Shown here: positions 9,742 to 17,126 of the stretch, piece by piece
Position numbering within the stretch: the first letter of the stretch is position 1
How the letters are laid out: each line of letters begins with the position of its first letter
Source: JASUTC01 sp035447925
GTDB taxonomy: Bacteria; Thermotogota; Thermotogae; MWEM01
Direction of reading: 5' to 3'
DNA: 19,726 nt
Assembly (NCBI GenBank): GCA_035447925.1
Contig: DAOTHY010000042.1
Span: 1-19,726 of the forward strand
The notes under the pieces: generated by a model
Seen by the model: only the letters and a program-made list of their open reading frames with translations
Database searches by the model: none
What the model was told of the DNA's origin: nothing
Made by a program: the position numbers and the translations under genes

Positions 9742-12700
9742 ATGAACACAAATCAATTCAATCCAATTGAATTATCTGAGCAGATATCTGAAAATTACAA
9801 ACGATATTTAACAACAACCTTTGAGGTCAAGGATAAACAGTTAAAGAAGAGATTGTACGACCAAATTAATGCTTATCCTTTTTCCAAGGGGCCTTATATT
9901 GAAACCACGCCTGATTTTAAAAAGGGAAAGTCAATAGAAGAATTGATTAAAAGAGAGGATCTGAGTCATGAGTTCCAGCTGTTGAATAGTAATAAAATGC
10001 CCTTGGACAGACCGTTGTATCTTCATCAGGAAAGAGCGGTTCAGACGATTAGTGTTAAAGAACGAAATGCCGTTATTGCAACAGGAACAGGGAGTGGAAA
10101 AACGGAGTGCTATCTTATTCCCATCCTTAATTATCTCATGAGGCAAAATGAAAGAGGAGAATTAAACCCTGGAGTTCGGGCCGTTTTACTGTATCCCATG
10201 AATGCCCTGGCGAATGATCAGATGAAAAGAATCAGAGAGCTTTTGGTGCATTATGATGCCATCACTTTTGGTGCTTATACAGGAGAGACTTATGACGATC
10301 AGGATCAAGCGGGTAAGTATTATTTTCGTTTGTATCACCATCACCCTCTTAAAAATGAACTGATATCGAGACAGCAAATGCGGGCAACTCCCCCCCATAT
10401 CCTTTTGACCAATTATTCAATGCTAGAATACTTACTTCTTAGACCGAAAGACACCCCACTTTTTGATGGAGAATATTCAAATCAATGGAAGTTTATTGTT
10501 CTGGATGAGGCCCATTCTTACAGAGGGGCAAAGGCAATTGAAATGGCTATGCAGATGCGACGATTGGTTCAACGGGTTTCTGATGAAAATCAAATACAAT
10601 ACATTGCCACAAGTGCCACTTTGTCTTCAAAAGAAGGTTTAGGAAAAACAGCTGAATTTGCCTCTAAGTTGTTCGGGGGTAGTGATTTCGCAGAAGAGGA
10701 TATTATTTTTAGCGAAAAGGAACCTTTGGTTAACGATATCTCCGAGGCTCTTTGGCATTCTCAAAATCCTGATTTATACAATGAAACGAGAGAGTTGATT
10801 GTTGATTATCAGCAAAATGATATTGCTGAAAGGGATTATATAGTGAAAACATGCACTATCTTTGAAAAACATCAATTGCCTAAAGCACTTTATGAGAATT
10901 CTAAAAAATTAACAACGCTACAACAACTTCTATTTCAAGCATTTAAAAGTAATCGGGATATCCATGTAGTAAAAAAGGAGTTTGAAGATAAAACGTTGAC
11001 ATTTGAAGAACTGGAGAAAAAAATAGCACACCTAAATTTATCATCCCAACAACTCTATTCGTTATTGTTGATTGGTAATTTTGTCAAAGAAAACGAAGCA
11101 TCCGCACCCCTTTTCCCGGTTCGATTTCATTTTTTTATCAAGGCCAGCGAAGGAGTTTTTGTTTTTAAGGATCAGGATGGGTTTCACCCTTTATTGGAGC
11201 GTAACGAGTGGATCGAAAAAGGCAATGAAAACTTTAAAGTGTTTGAATTGGCGGCCTGTAAACATTGCGGGGCTTCTTATTTGATTGGAAACAAGAATGT
11301 TGTTAGTAATGAACTTGAGCTCAACGATATGACTGAGTCGTTTGAGAAATATATTAAATCGGCTTTTCTGATATTGAATCAGAAGGAGTGGGATGATTTT
11401 AAAGAAGATAAGAATCATAAAGGGAAATTATTCAAACTTTGTCCCAAATGTGGTAATTTAGATTCCTATAATTTACCGGGAAGGGGTTGTGCTCATTCAG
11501 ATGTGGATAAGATATTGGTTTTGCAGGCAGATAAGGAAGACGGTGTGGTCAATAAATGTCATTCTTGTGGCGTGCTAAATTCGAAAGGTAGTGTTATTTA
11601 TCCGTTCTTTTTTAGTAAAGAGGCCATTTCCAGTATTTTAACCAATGTTGTATATCAGAATTTACAGGAACCGGCAGGCATTCAGGAAGATGTTGATTCT
11701 GATTGGGATGTGCTGCCGGATAAGCAACCAAATGAAACAAAACGAAAGCTGTTGGTTTTTTCGGATAATCGTCAGGATGCCGCTTTTTTTGCCCCCTATT
11801 TAAGATCTACTTACGAACAGATTTTGTGGAAACGTTTGATCTTATTTACGGTTGAACGATACAGGAAAAAAATAAATGAAAACCAGTGGGGGCTTGAGGA
11901 TTTTGCTAAAAAGTTAAAAAAAGAAGCACTTCAAATGGGTATTATGAAATCGTATTCTTCTCAAGATATAGAGGAAAAGGCAAAGCAAATGGTCTTTCGG
12001 GAATTCTTAAGTAATGAAACCAATGCGCTTGAAAATCTGGGTTTTTTATATTTTAAGTACCGCTTCACAAAAATTCCAGAAGGTATCAAGAAACCTTTTG
12101 GTGAAAATGCTGAGAGTTTTCTTGATAATCTTGTTTTGATTATGAGGGAGTCAAATATTGTCAAGCCGATGATTGATCTTGATGATTTTGATGATTTTAG
12201 TTTCAAACCGAGGCAGCTTGAGTTTGATGGCGGAAATAGTGAGAAATGGATACCAAAAAGCAAGGTTGGTAATAAATTCAGTGATTATTATTTAAGAGCA
12301 AGAGGTTTGATGGAACTTGATAAGCTGTACGAATTAATTTACTTAAATTTTCTGAACGAATCTAAAAATAACATTCTCAAAAACAGCTGTTTGGATTATG
12401 AAAATTTTTATATCATTCCTCTTACTGAAGAAGACAGTATTTATGTATGTGAAAAATGTGGTAAGACCACTCCTTTTAATTATGAAAATGTTTGTCCCAC
12501 AAAGGGTTGTTCAGGTTTTTTAAAAAAAGTGAAGATCAAAAACCATTTTCAAGATGATCATTATCGTAATATTTATCAGAACATGAAACTTTTAAGTATG
12601 GCTGTGGAAGAACACACGGCTCAGTGGAAACATGAAAAGGCTTTGAAAACTCAGAATGAATTTACGGATGGAAAGATCAATGTTTTAAGTTGCTCAACAA

Positions 12701-14457
12701 CTTTTGAACTTGGTGTAGATCTTGGTGATTTGGAGTCTGTTTTTTTAAAGAATATGCCACCTTCACCCGCTAATTATGTTCAAAGAGCAGGAAGAGCCGG
12801 CAGACGTCGTGATATTTCTGCTTTTGTTTTGACTTATTGCTTGCGTCGCTCTCATGATTTGTCCTTTTTTAAAACCCCTGAAAAGATGATTAACGGAGAG
12901 ATGAATCCTCCTGAGTTTGAGATTCAAAACGATAAAATTATCAAAAGGCATATGTATGCCACGGCTTTTTCGTTCTTTTGGAAAAGATTTAGTGATCGAT
13001 TTGATGATGTTCGGGCTTTTTTCTCTGAGGATCAAGCTGGAAACAGCGGAAAGATGCTTTTCAGAGATTATCTGGAGAGTGAACCGAAAGAATTAAAACA
13101 AGCTTTATTAAAGATCCTTCCAAATAACTGCATTAAACGATATCAAATTGACTCTTGGGGCTGGCTAAATGAAAGAAAAGATGATCTTTTGTCTTGCGAG
13201 GGACCTTTGGAAAGGACGGATAAAAGGGTTAGAAGTGAGATTCAACAATTGGACAATGCCATGGAGGAATTGAAAGACGAATCCAGTAAAAGCAGCACTT
13301 GGAATCGTTTAATCCTTATGAGCACAAGGAACACTCTTTTATCACGTCATCTTATTAGTTTCTTCTCAAATAACAATTTACTTCCGAAATATGGGTTCCC
13401 GGTTGATGTGGTTAATTTACATCTGTTTAGTTCAGACACCAGTGTAATTGACATTGAACTGAACAGAGATCTTAAAATTGCCCTTACTGAATATGCACCT
13501 GGGAATTCTGTTGTTGCTGCAGGAAAACGTTGGCAGTCCAACTATGTTAAAAAACCATTTGATCAGAAGCATTGGGAAGAAAGAGTTTACTATCATTGTA
13601 AAGATTGCGGTTGGTTTGAAGAATATTTTCTTACCGAAGATCCTGAATTGACTGTCTGTAAAAGGTGTGGCGAAAGTGTTCGTTATAGGAAATACATTGT
13701 CCCGGAGTTTGGATTTATTTCTGCTGGTTCGCCTACAACAATAAAAACAAAAAAACCCTCAAAGTTATCTTTTTCCAGGCGCTTTTTTTCTGAAGATAAT
13801 GAAGCAGCAGCGAGTCTTCCTTATCAAACCCATCAGTTTAAAAACACCTTGTTAAATCTAAAAAGTTTTTCAGATGGTAAATTAACGGTGATTAACGAAG
13901 GAGATCATCATAGAGGCTTTTATGTTTGTCAATCTTGTGGACATGCTGTCACCAAATTGACGGATCGAAAACATAAAACATTTTACGGCAAAGAATGTCA
14001 ATCACCCAGTTATTTAAAACAAATATCATTAGGTTATTCTTTTAAAACAGATATTCTTAAAATGAAATTTAATTCTTTTAGTGGTAACTCGCTTGATTCC
14101 ACTCTCTGGTATTCGATTTTGTACACCGTCTTAGAAAAAATCTCCTCGCTTTATTCGATAGATCGTGATGATATTGATGGTTGTCTTTATTTTCCAAGAA
14201 GTCAAAATGTGGAATTAATCTTTTTTGATGATTTTCCCGGTGGTGCCGGTCACGTTAAACGGGCTGGAGCAAATATCCTTAATAATCCAGAGTCTTTCTT
14301 TAAAGAATGTTTATATTTCATCTCAAATTGCGAATGTGGTCTTGATAGCAGTTGTTATTCTTGTATCAGAAGCTATAAAAATCAGTTGTTTCATAAGAAG
14401 TTAAAACGTCAACCGGTTATTGATTTTATTGAGAACGAAATGGGGCTGAGTTTATGA
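9742..14457 (+). CDS. Second giant DEAH-box helicase with zinc clusters and C-terminal DUF1998 domain
   Basis: A complete superfamily 2 helicase of 1571 residues. Seen: motif I TGTGSGKTE (114-122), motif Ia LYPMNALANDQ, motif II DEAH (255-258), motif III SATLSS (from 291), RecA2 start LLVFSDNRQDAAFF (~671), GVDLGD (991-996) and motif VI QRAGRAGRRRD (from 1014). Putative zinc-binding Cys sets: CKHC, CPKC, CHSC, CEKC with CPTKGC, CKDC with CKRC, and CQSC. The C-terminus is DUF1998-like: FFDDFPGGAGHV (~1494) and CECGLDSSCYSC (1530-1541). It ends soon after, so unlike the first helicase it carries no nuclease-like tail. The two helicases differ clearly in sequence, length and motif VI, and are not recent duplicates. 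Related helicases serve Druantia and DISARM-like systems, where they are thought to act on invading DNA; the exact subfamily cannot be settled here. The stop overlaps the next ATG (ATGA). Confidence 0.93.
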   Translation: MNTNQFNPIELSEQISENYKRYLTTTFEVKDKQLKKRLYDQINAYPFSKGPYIETTPDFKKGKSIEELIKREDLSHEFQLLNSNKMPLDRPLYLHQERAVQTISVKERNAVIATGTGSGKTECYLIPILNYLMRQNERGELNPGVRAVLLYPMNALANDQMKRIRELLVHYDAITFGAYTGETYDDQDQAGKYYFRLYHHHPLKNELISRQQMRATPPHILLTNYSMLEYLLLRPKDTPLFDGEYSNQWKFIVLDEAHSYRGAKAIEMAMQMRRLVQRVSDENQIQYIATSATLSSKEGLGKTAEFASKLFGGSDFAEEDIIFSEKEPLVNDISEALWHSQNPDLYNETRELIVDYQQNDIAERDYIVKTCTIFEKHQLPKALYENSKKLTTLQQLLFQAFKSNRDIHVVKKEFEDKTLTFEELEKKIAHLNLSSQQLYSLLLIGNFVKENEASAPLFPVRFHFFIKASEGVFVFKDQDGFHPLLERNEWIEKGNENFKVFELAACKHCGASYLIGNKNVVSNELELNDMTESFEKYIKSAFLILNQKEWDDFKEDKNHKGKLFKLCPKCGNLDSYNLPGRGCAHSDVDKILVLQADKEDGVVNKCHSCGVLNSKGSVIYPFFFSKEAISSILTNVVYQNLQEPAGIQEDVDSDWDVLPDKQPNETKRKLLVFSDNRQDAAFFAPYLRSTYEQILWKRLILFTVERYRKKINENQWGLEDFAKKLKKEALQMGIMKSYSSQDIEEKAKQMVFREFLSNETNALENLGFLYFKYRFTKIPEGIKKPFGENAESFLDNLVLIMRESNIVKPMIDLDDFDDFSFKPRQLEFDGGNSEKWIPKSKVGNKFSDYYLRARGLMELDKLYELIYLNFLNESKNNILKNSCLDYENFYIIPLTEEDSIYVCEKCGKTTPFNYENVCPTKGCSGFLKKVKIKNHFQDDHYRNIYQNMKLLSMAVEEHTAQWKHEKALKTQNEFTDGKINVLSCSTTFELGVDLGDLESVFLKNMPPSPANYVQRAGRAGRRRDISAFVLTYCLRRSHDLSFFKTPEKMINGEMNPPEFEIQNDKIIKRHMYATAFSFFWKRFSDRFDDVRAFFSEDQAGNSGKMLFRDYLESEPKELKQALLKILPNNCIKRYQIDSWGWLNERKDDLLSCEGPLERTDKRVRSEIQQLDNAMEELKDESSKSSTWNRLILMSTRNTLLSRHLISFFSNNNLLPKYGFPVDVVNLHLFSSDTSVIDIELNRDLKIALTEYAPGNSVVAAGKRWQSNYVKKPFDQKHWEERVYYHCKDCGWFEEYFLTEDPELTVCKRCGESVRYRKYIVPEFGFISAGSPTTIKTKKPSKLSFSRRFFSEDNEAAASLPYQTHQFKNTLLNLKSFSDGKLTVINEGDHHRGFYVCQSCGHAVTKLTDRKHKTFYGKECQSPSYLKQISLGYSFKTDILKMKFNSFSGNSLDSTLWYSILYTVLEKISSLYSIDRDDIDGCLYFPRSQNVELIFFDDFPGGAGHVKRAGANILNNPESFFKECLYFISNCECGLDSSCYSCIRSYKNQLFHKKLKRQPVIDFIENEMGLSL

Positions 14458-15884
14458 GTGATTTTCATGTGGATGAGACCAAAAAAATATTGGAGGATAT
14501 GGCTGCCCAGGAGAAAGAACTTTCAAAAGAAATGTCGGAATTGATACAAACCATTGAAGATAAAGGTAAAAATGACAAAGAAAGTGATTCGTTTAATCTT
14601 ATCGTTGGCCTAAATGAGTCGGAAATAAGAGTTTTGGAGATGATCAAAGATAAAATTGAAGAGACTTTTCGAGTCACTTTTGACAAGTTAAGGTTAATAG
14701 AGGGTAAGAGTGATTCTTCAGAAAATGTTATAAAGAAAATTGAGCAGAATGTATCTCACTTACAAGACATGATTGAAAATAAATTACAAAATATCAGAAA
14801 TGATCAGAATTATCTTTTTGAAAAAAGTGAACAGCAAAAGATAAGTTTTGATACACAAAAGGAAATGGCTGAAAATCAGTTTAATGATTTAAATGATTCA
14901 ATGGAAGAAATTAAATCAAAATTGTCCGGTATTTGTGATAATCTCAATTTGATTGAAGGAAATAAAGAGGCAATTTTATTAATAAAAGAGCTAAGAGAAG
15001 AAATAAACAACTCTTTTGATAACTATTACAGTGAACTGCAAGCAATTCCTGACCAAATTGATGCTCTATTTGATGACTTTAGACAAGAGACGGTTTTTTC
15101 AGATATCCTTAATCGGTTAAGCGAGATCGACGAAAATATTAAAAAAATAGAAGAAAATCAAAATATTTATCCAAAATTTGAACTACAACATGATGCCTTA
15201 AAAGAAAGGGCAAGACATCATTCAGACGATTTATCAAAAATAAGCAAGCAACAAGATAAAATTCAAGCAATTCTTTACGCTGAAAGTGAAAAATTAAACA
15301 AAGATGATGTAGAAATGTTGAAAAAAACACTTACTGTAATGTCTGATATAGCTGGAAGCTTGAGTAAAAAAGACGAAATGATCCGGTTTGAAGAAAGGCT
15401 TATTAATGAACTTGAAAAGTTGGAAAATATGGTTAACAACCGAATTTCTGAGCAGGATTCTGTTTTAGAAAGAATCAATACAAAGGTAAAGAACATCCCT
15501 GAAGTATTGTCTGAAAACAGTGCCAAATCAGACGAGAAATTGAATGAATTGAAGAATGAACAAAAACATCAAGTTGATTTATTGAAAACAATAAGAGAGG
15601 AAAACTCGAAAACTTTTGATGAGCAAAAAGAGATTCCCCATGAGTTTTTAGAAGCGATAACAGAAACACTTCGGCCTATTTTACATGAAAATCAAGACAG
15701 ATACCAAGAAAACCAAGGAGTGTTAAACAACGTAAGAGAGGATCTAAAGAAATTGGGAGACAATCAACAAGTATATCAGGAAGAATCAAGCAAGCTTTCA
15801 AAACTATCATTTTATCTTTTTGGGTTCTTGTTTGCAAACTTTTTGGGTGTGATTTTACTAATCATAATCACGTTGTTAAAATGA
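14454..15884 (+). CDS. Coiled-coil protein with single C-terminal membrane anchor
   Basis: A 476-residue protein with no recognisable enzyme domain. Residues ~5-445 are highly charged (Glu, Lys, Asn, Gln) with heptad-like hydrophobic spacing, indicating long coiled coils. Residues 451-475 are a single hydrophobic helix (FYLFGFLFANFLGVILLIIITLL), followed by only one Lys, so the protein is probably tail-anchored with its bulk in the cytoplasm. There is no signal peptide. The start overlaps the helicase stop as ATGA (14454-14457), so it is very likely made together with the helicase. It could tether the helicase complex to the membrane or sense an event there; this is inference. It is very AT-rich (14 of 60 bases G or C in row 15121-15180). 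ZorA of Zorya also joins a coiled tail to the membrane, but its membrane helices are N-terminal and MotA-like, which is not the case here. Confidence 0.85.
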   Translation: MSDFHVDETKKILEDMAAQEKELSKEMSELIQTIEDKGKNDKESDSFNLIVGLNESEIRVLEMIKDKIEETFRVTFDKLRLIEGKSDSSENVIKKIEQNVSHLQDMIENKLQNIRNDQNYLFEKSEQQKISFDTQKEMAENQFNDLNDSMEEIKSKLSGICDNLNLIEGNKEAILLIKELREEINNSFDNYYSELQAIPDQIDALFDDFRQETVFSDILNRLSEIDENIKKIEENQNIYPKFELQHDALKERARHHSDDLSKISKQQDKIQAILYAESEKLNKDDVEMLKKTLTVMSDIAGSLSKKDEMIRFEERLINELEKLENMVNNRISEQDSVLERINTKVKNIPEVLSENSAKSDEKLNELKNEQKHQVDLLKTIREENSKTFDEQKEIPHEFLEAITETLRPILHENQDRYQENQGVLNNVREDLKKLGDNQQVYQEESSKLSKLSFYLFGFLFANFLGVILLIIITLLK

Positions 15885-15890
15885 GGGGGA
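15883..15890 (+). promoter_or_regulatory. Ribosome binding site that fixes the start of the last cluster gene
   Basis: GAGGGGGA lies five bases before the ATG at 15896. It overlaps the stop of the coiled-coil gene. The in-frame ATG at 15881 precedes this site and is therefore a poorer start. Confidence 0.75.
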
Positions 15891-15895
15891 ATAAT

Positions 15896-16603
15896 ATGGA
15901 CAAGGAGAGCTTGTTGAAAATGCTCAAGACCGAATTTCCGGAGAAAGCGATTGATCTTTCAGAAAATCTTGAATTACTAAAAGAAACCATCAAAGATATC
16001 ATAGAAGAGATTGGAGAAAAAATTCAATCCGATTTTTCTCATCGAATGTTTGAAAATCTGGAGCTTTTTGGAGAAATAGCAAAGGAGTTTTCTTTTTTTG
16101 AAAATCAAACGGATGAGGCAATAGCGTTGTTGGATATTGATGATTTGAGTGACAATACAGTTCCAGAGGAAGAACAAGGGATTCGAACACTACCGAATTA
16201 TTCAGAATATGTCGTGGATACAAATATCGAGCATACGCTGTATGAGAATTTCACCCATAAAAGACCATCAGGGTTTAAATTAAATGAATACAAAATCGTT
16301 CATGTAGATACTTGGCAGGAAATGGTTGTAAAAACCTGTGAATTGTTAATGGCAATTGATAGGGATAAATTCCTTGGCTTTGAAAACAGTAAAACAATGA
16401 ACGGGAAAAAGAGAAAGTATTTTTCAAAGGACTCCACTTTGATGAGAAATCCCAAACATATCAAAGACAAGATCTATATTGAGGTCAACCAAAGCGCCAA
16501 TTCTTTGAGAAATATGCTGATTAAGCTTTTAAAGGCCTATCATTTTAATATTTCCGATTATGCGGTGTACTTAAGGGCGGATTATACCAATCTCAAAAAA
16601 TGA
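15896..16603 (+). CDS. Small cluster protein with a conserved, defence-associated C-terminal domain (family not named)
   Basis: A soluble 235-residue protein, the last gene of the cluster. The N-terminal ~90 residues are helical and acidic, then comes a short linker rich in Asp and Glu. Residues ~122-235 form what looks like one compact domain: RPSGFKLNEYKI, then TWQEMVVKTCELL, KKRKYFSKDSTLMRNP, IYIEVNQSANSLRNMLIKLL and a closing YAVYLRADY. I recall the combination of a Trp-containing helix, R-x-YFS, and a [VE]-x-N-x-SAN motif from the C-termini of restriction- or defence-related proteins of otherwise unrelated architecture, but I cannot give the family name. No catalytic triad, Walker motif or membrane segment is visible. 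The start is set by the GAGGGGGA site. It may be a recognition, adaptor or regulatory subunit for the helicases; this is inference. Confidence 0.8.
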   Translation: MDKESLLKMLKTEFPEKAIDLSENLELLKETIKDIIEEIGEKIQSDFSHRMFENLELFGEIAKEFSFFENQTDEAIALLDIDDLSDNTVPEEEQGIRTLPNYSEYVVDTNIEHTLYENFTHKRPSGFKLNEYKIVHVDTWQEMVVKTCELLMAIDRDKFLGFENSKTMNGKKRKYFSKDSTLMRNPKHIKDKIYIEVNQSANSLRNMLIKLLKAYHFNISDYAVYLRADYTNLKK

Positions 16604-16674
16604 TTCAGATTAAGCCTACAATGAGCCCATATTTGAGCCTTTATTTTAAATTAACACCCTTGAAGAGGTTAAAA

Positions 16675-16896
16675 ATGAAAACAATTGACGATTATTTAAA
16701 AATGAAATATCGAATCGAAATGGTAGAAGATGAAATTGAAGACGGCTATGTTCTTTCGATCCCGGAGTTAAAGGGCTTTATAACAACAGCTGAAACGATT
16801 GAAGAAGGCATGGCTATGATTGAGGATGCAAAGAGGGAATGGATAAAGGCCGCATTTGAAGAGGGGATCAAGATTCCAGAGCCGGTAGATCTATAA
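16675..16896 (+). CDS. Solitary short HicB-like antitoxin
   Basis: A 73-residue protein with the HicB-type partial RNase H-like fold: YRIEMVEDE, DGYVLSIPELKGFITTAETIEEGMAMIEDAKREWI. In HicAB pairs this fold binds and blocks the HicA mRNA interferase. No HicA-like double-stranded-RNA-binding toxin gene was found within several hundred bases on either side. The protein stops right after PEPVDL, where longer HicB proteins continue into a DNA-binding tail, so it may be shortened or belong to the short solitary HicB-like group. The start at 16675 follows GAAGAGG. An upstream in-frame ATG at 16600 would overlap the preceding gene and has no ribosome binding site of its own. The gene is separated from the helicase cluster by 71 bp and may be read through from it. 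Confidence 0.8.
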   Translation: MKTIDDYLKMKYRIEMVEDEIEDGYVLSIPELKGFITTAETIEEGMAMIEDAKREWIKAAFEEGIKIPEPVDL

Positions 16897-16899
16897 TTT

Positions 16900-16962
16900 C
16901 CGGGGGACAGTCCCGGTGAAACGTGGTCAAACAAGATATTGGCCAGAGCCGCCCATGTCCCC
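16900..16962. repeat. Small GGGGACA/TGTCCCC inverted-repeat element
   Basis: GGGGACA (16903-16909) and TGTCCCC (16956-16962) are exact inverted repeats 46 bases apart. The left end also folds on itself (CCGGG at 16900-16904 with CCCGG at 16912-16916). The segment is GC-rich within AT-rich flanks. Motifs built on GGGGACAGTCCCC occur dispersed in many genomes as REP-like or transposase-linked repeats, so this may be a remnant of one. It begins three bases after the HicB-like stop and has no T-run, so a terminator is unlikely. The rest of 16963-17126 is AT-rich with no gene I can support. Confidence 0.5.
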
Positions 16963-17126
16963 GCTAAGTCTCAATGTTTGTCTGTTTGTTTTTCAATTTA
17001 TAGCAACAATTACAACGGACAGTTTAAAAAAAGTGGAAATGATTGAAACAAATAGCTTAAAAAAGGAAGACAGCAAGAACTGGTAGGATTCTCAAAAACT
17101 GTTTTAGCAAAGGAGTTGAGAATTTC

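Noticed and set aside
14454..15884. ZorA-like motor protein
   Set aside because: The only membrane helix is C-terminal, and there are no MotA-like N-terminal helices.
15881..15895. ATGA-overlapping start for the last cluster gene
   Set aside because: The strong GAGGGGGA site lies downstream of this ATG and serves the ATG at 15896.
1..16603. DNA methyltransferase or phospholipase D-type nuclease that would make the cluster a standard DISARM
   Set aside because: No SAM-binding or NPPY/PC-type motif and no HKD motif was seen in any gene. The missing upstream part and the gaps remain open.
16897..17126. HicA toxin gene or fragment next to the HicB-like gene
   Set aside because: Reading this stretch in all forward frames gave no HicA pattern such as the GSH motif, and stops are frequent.
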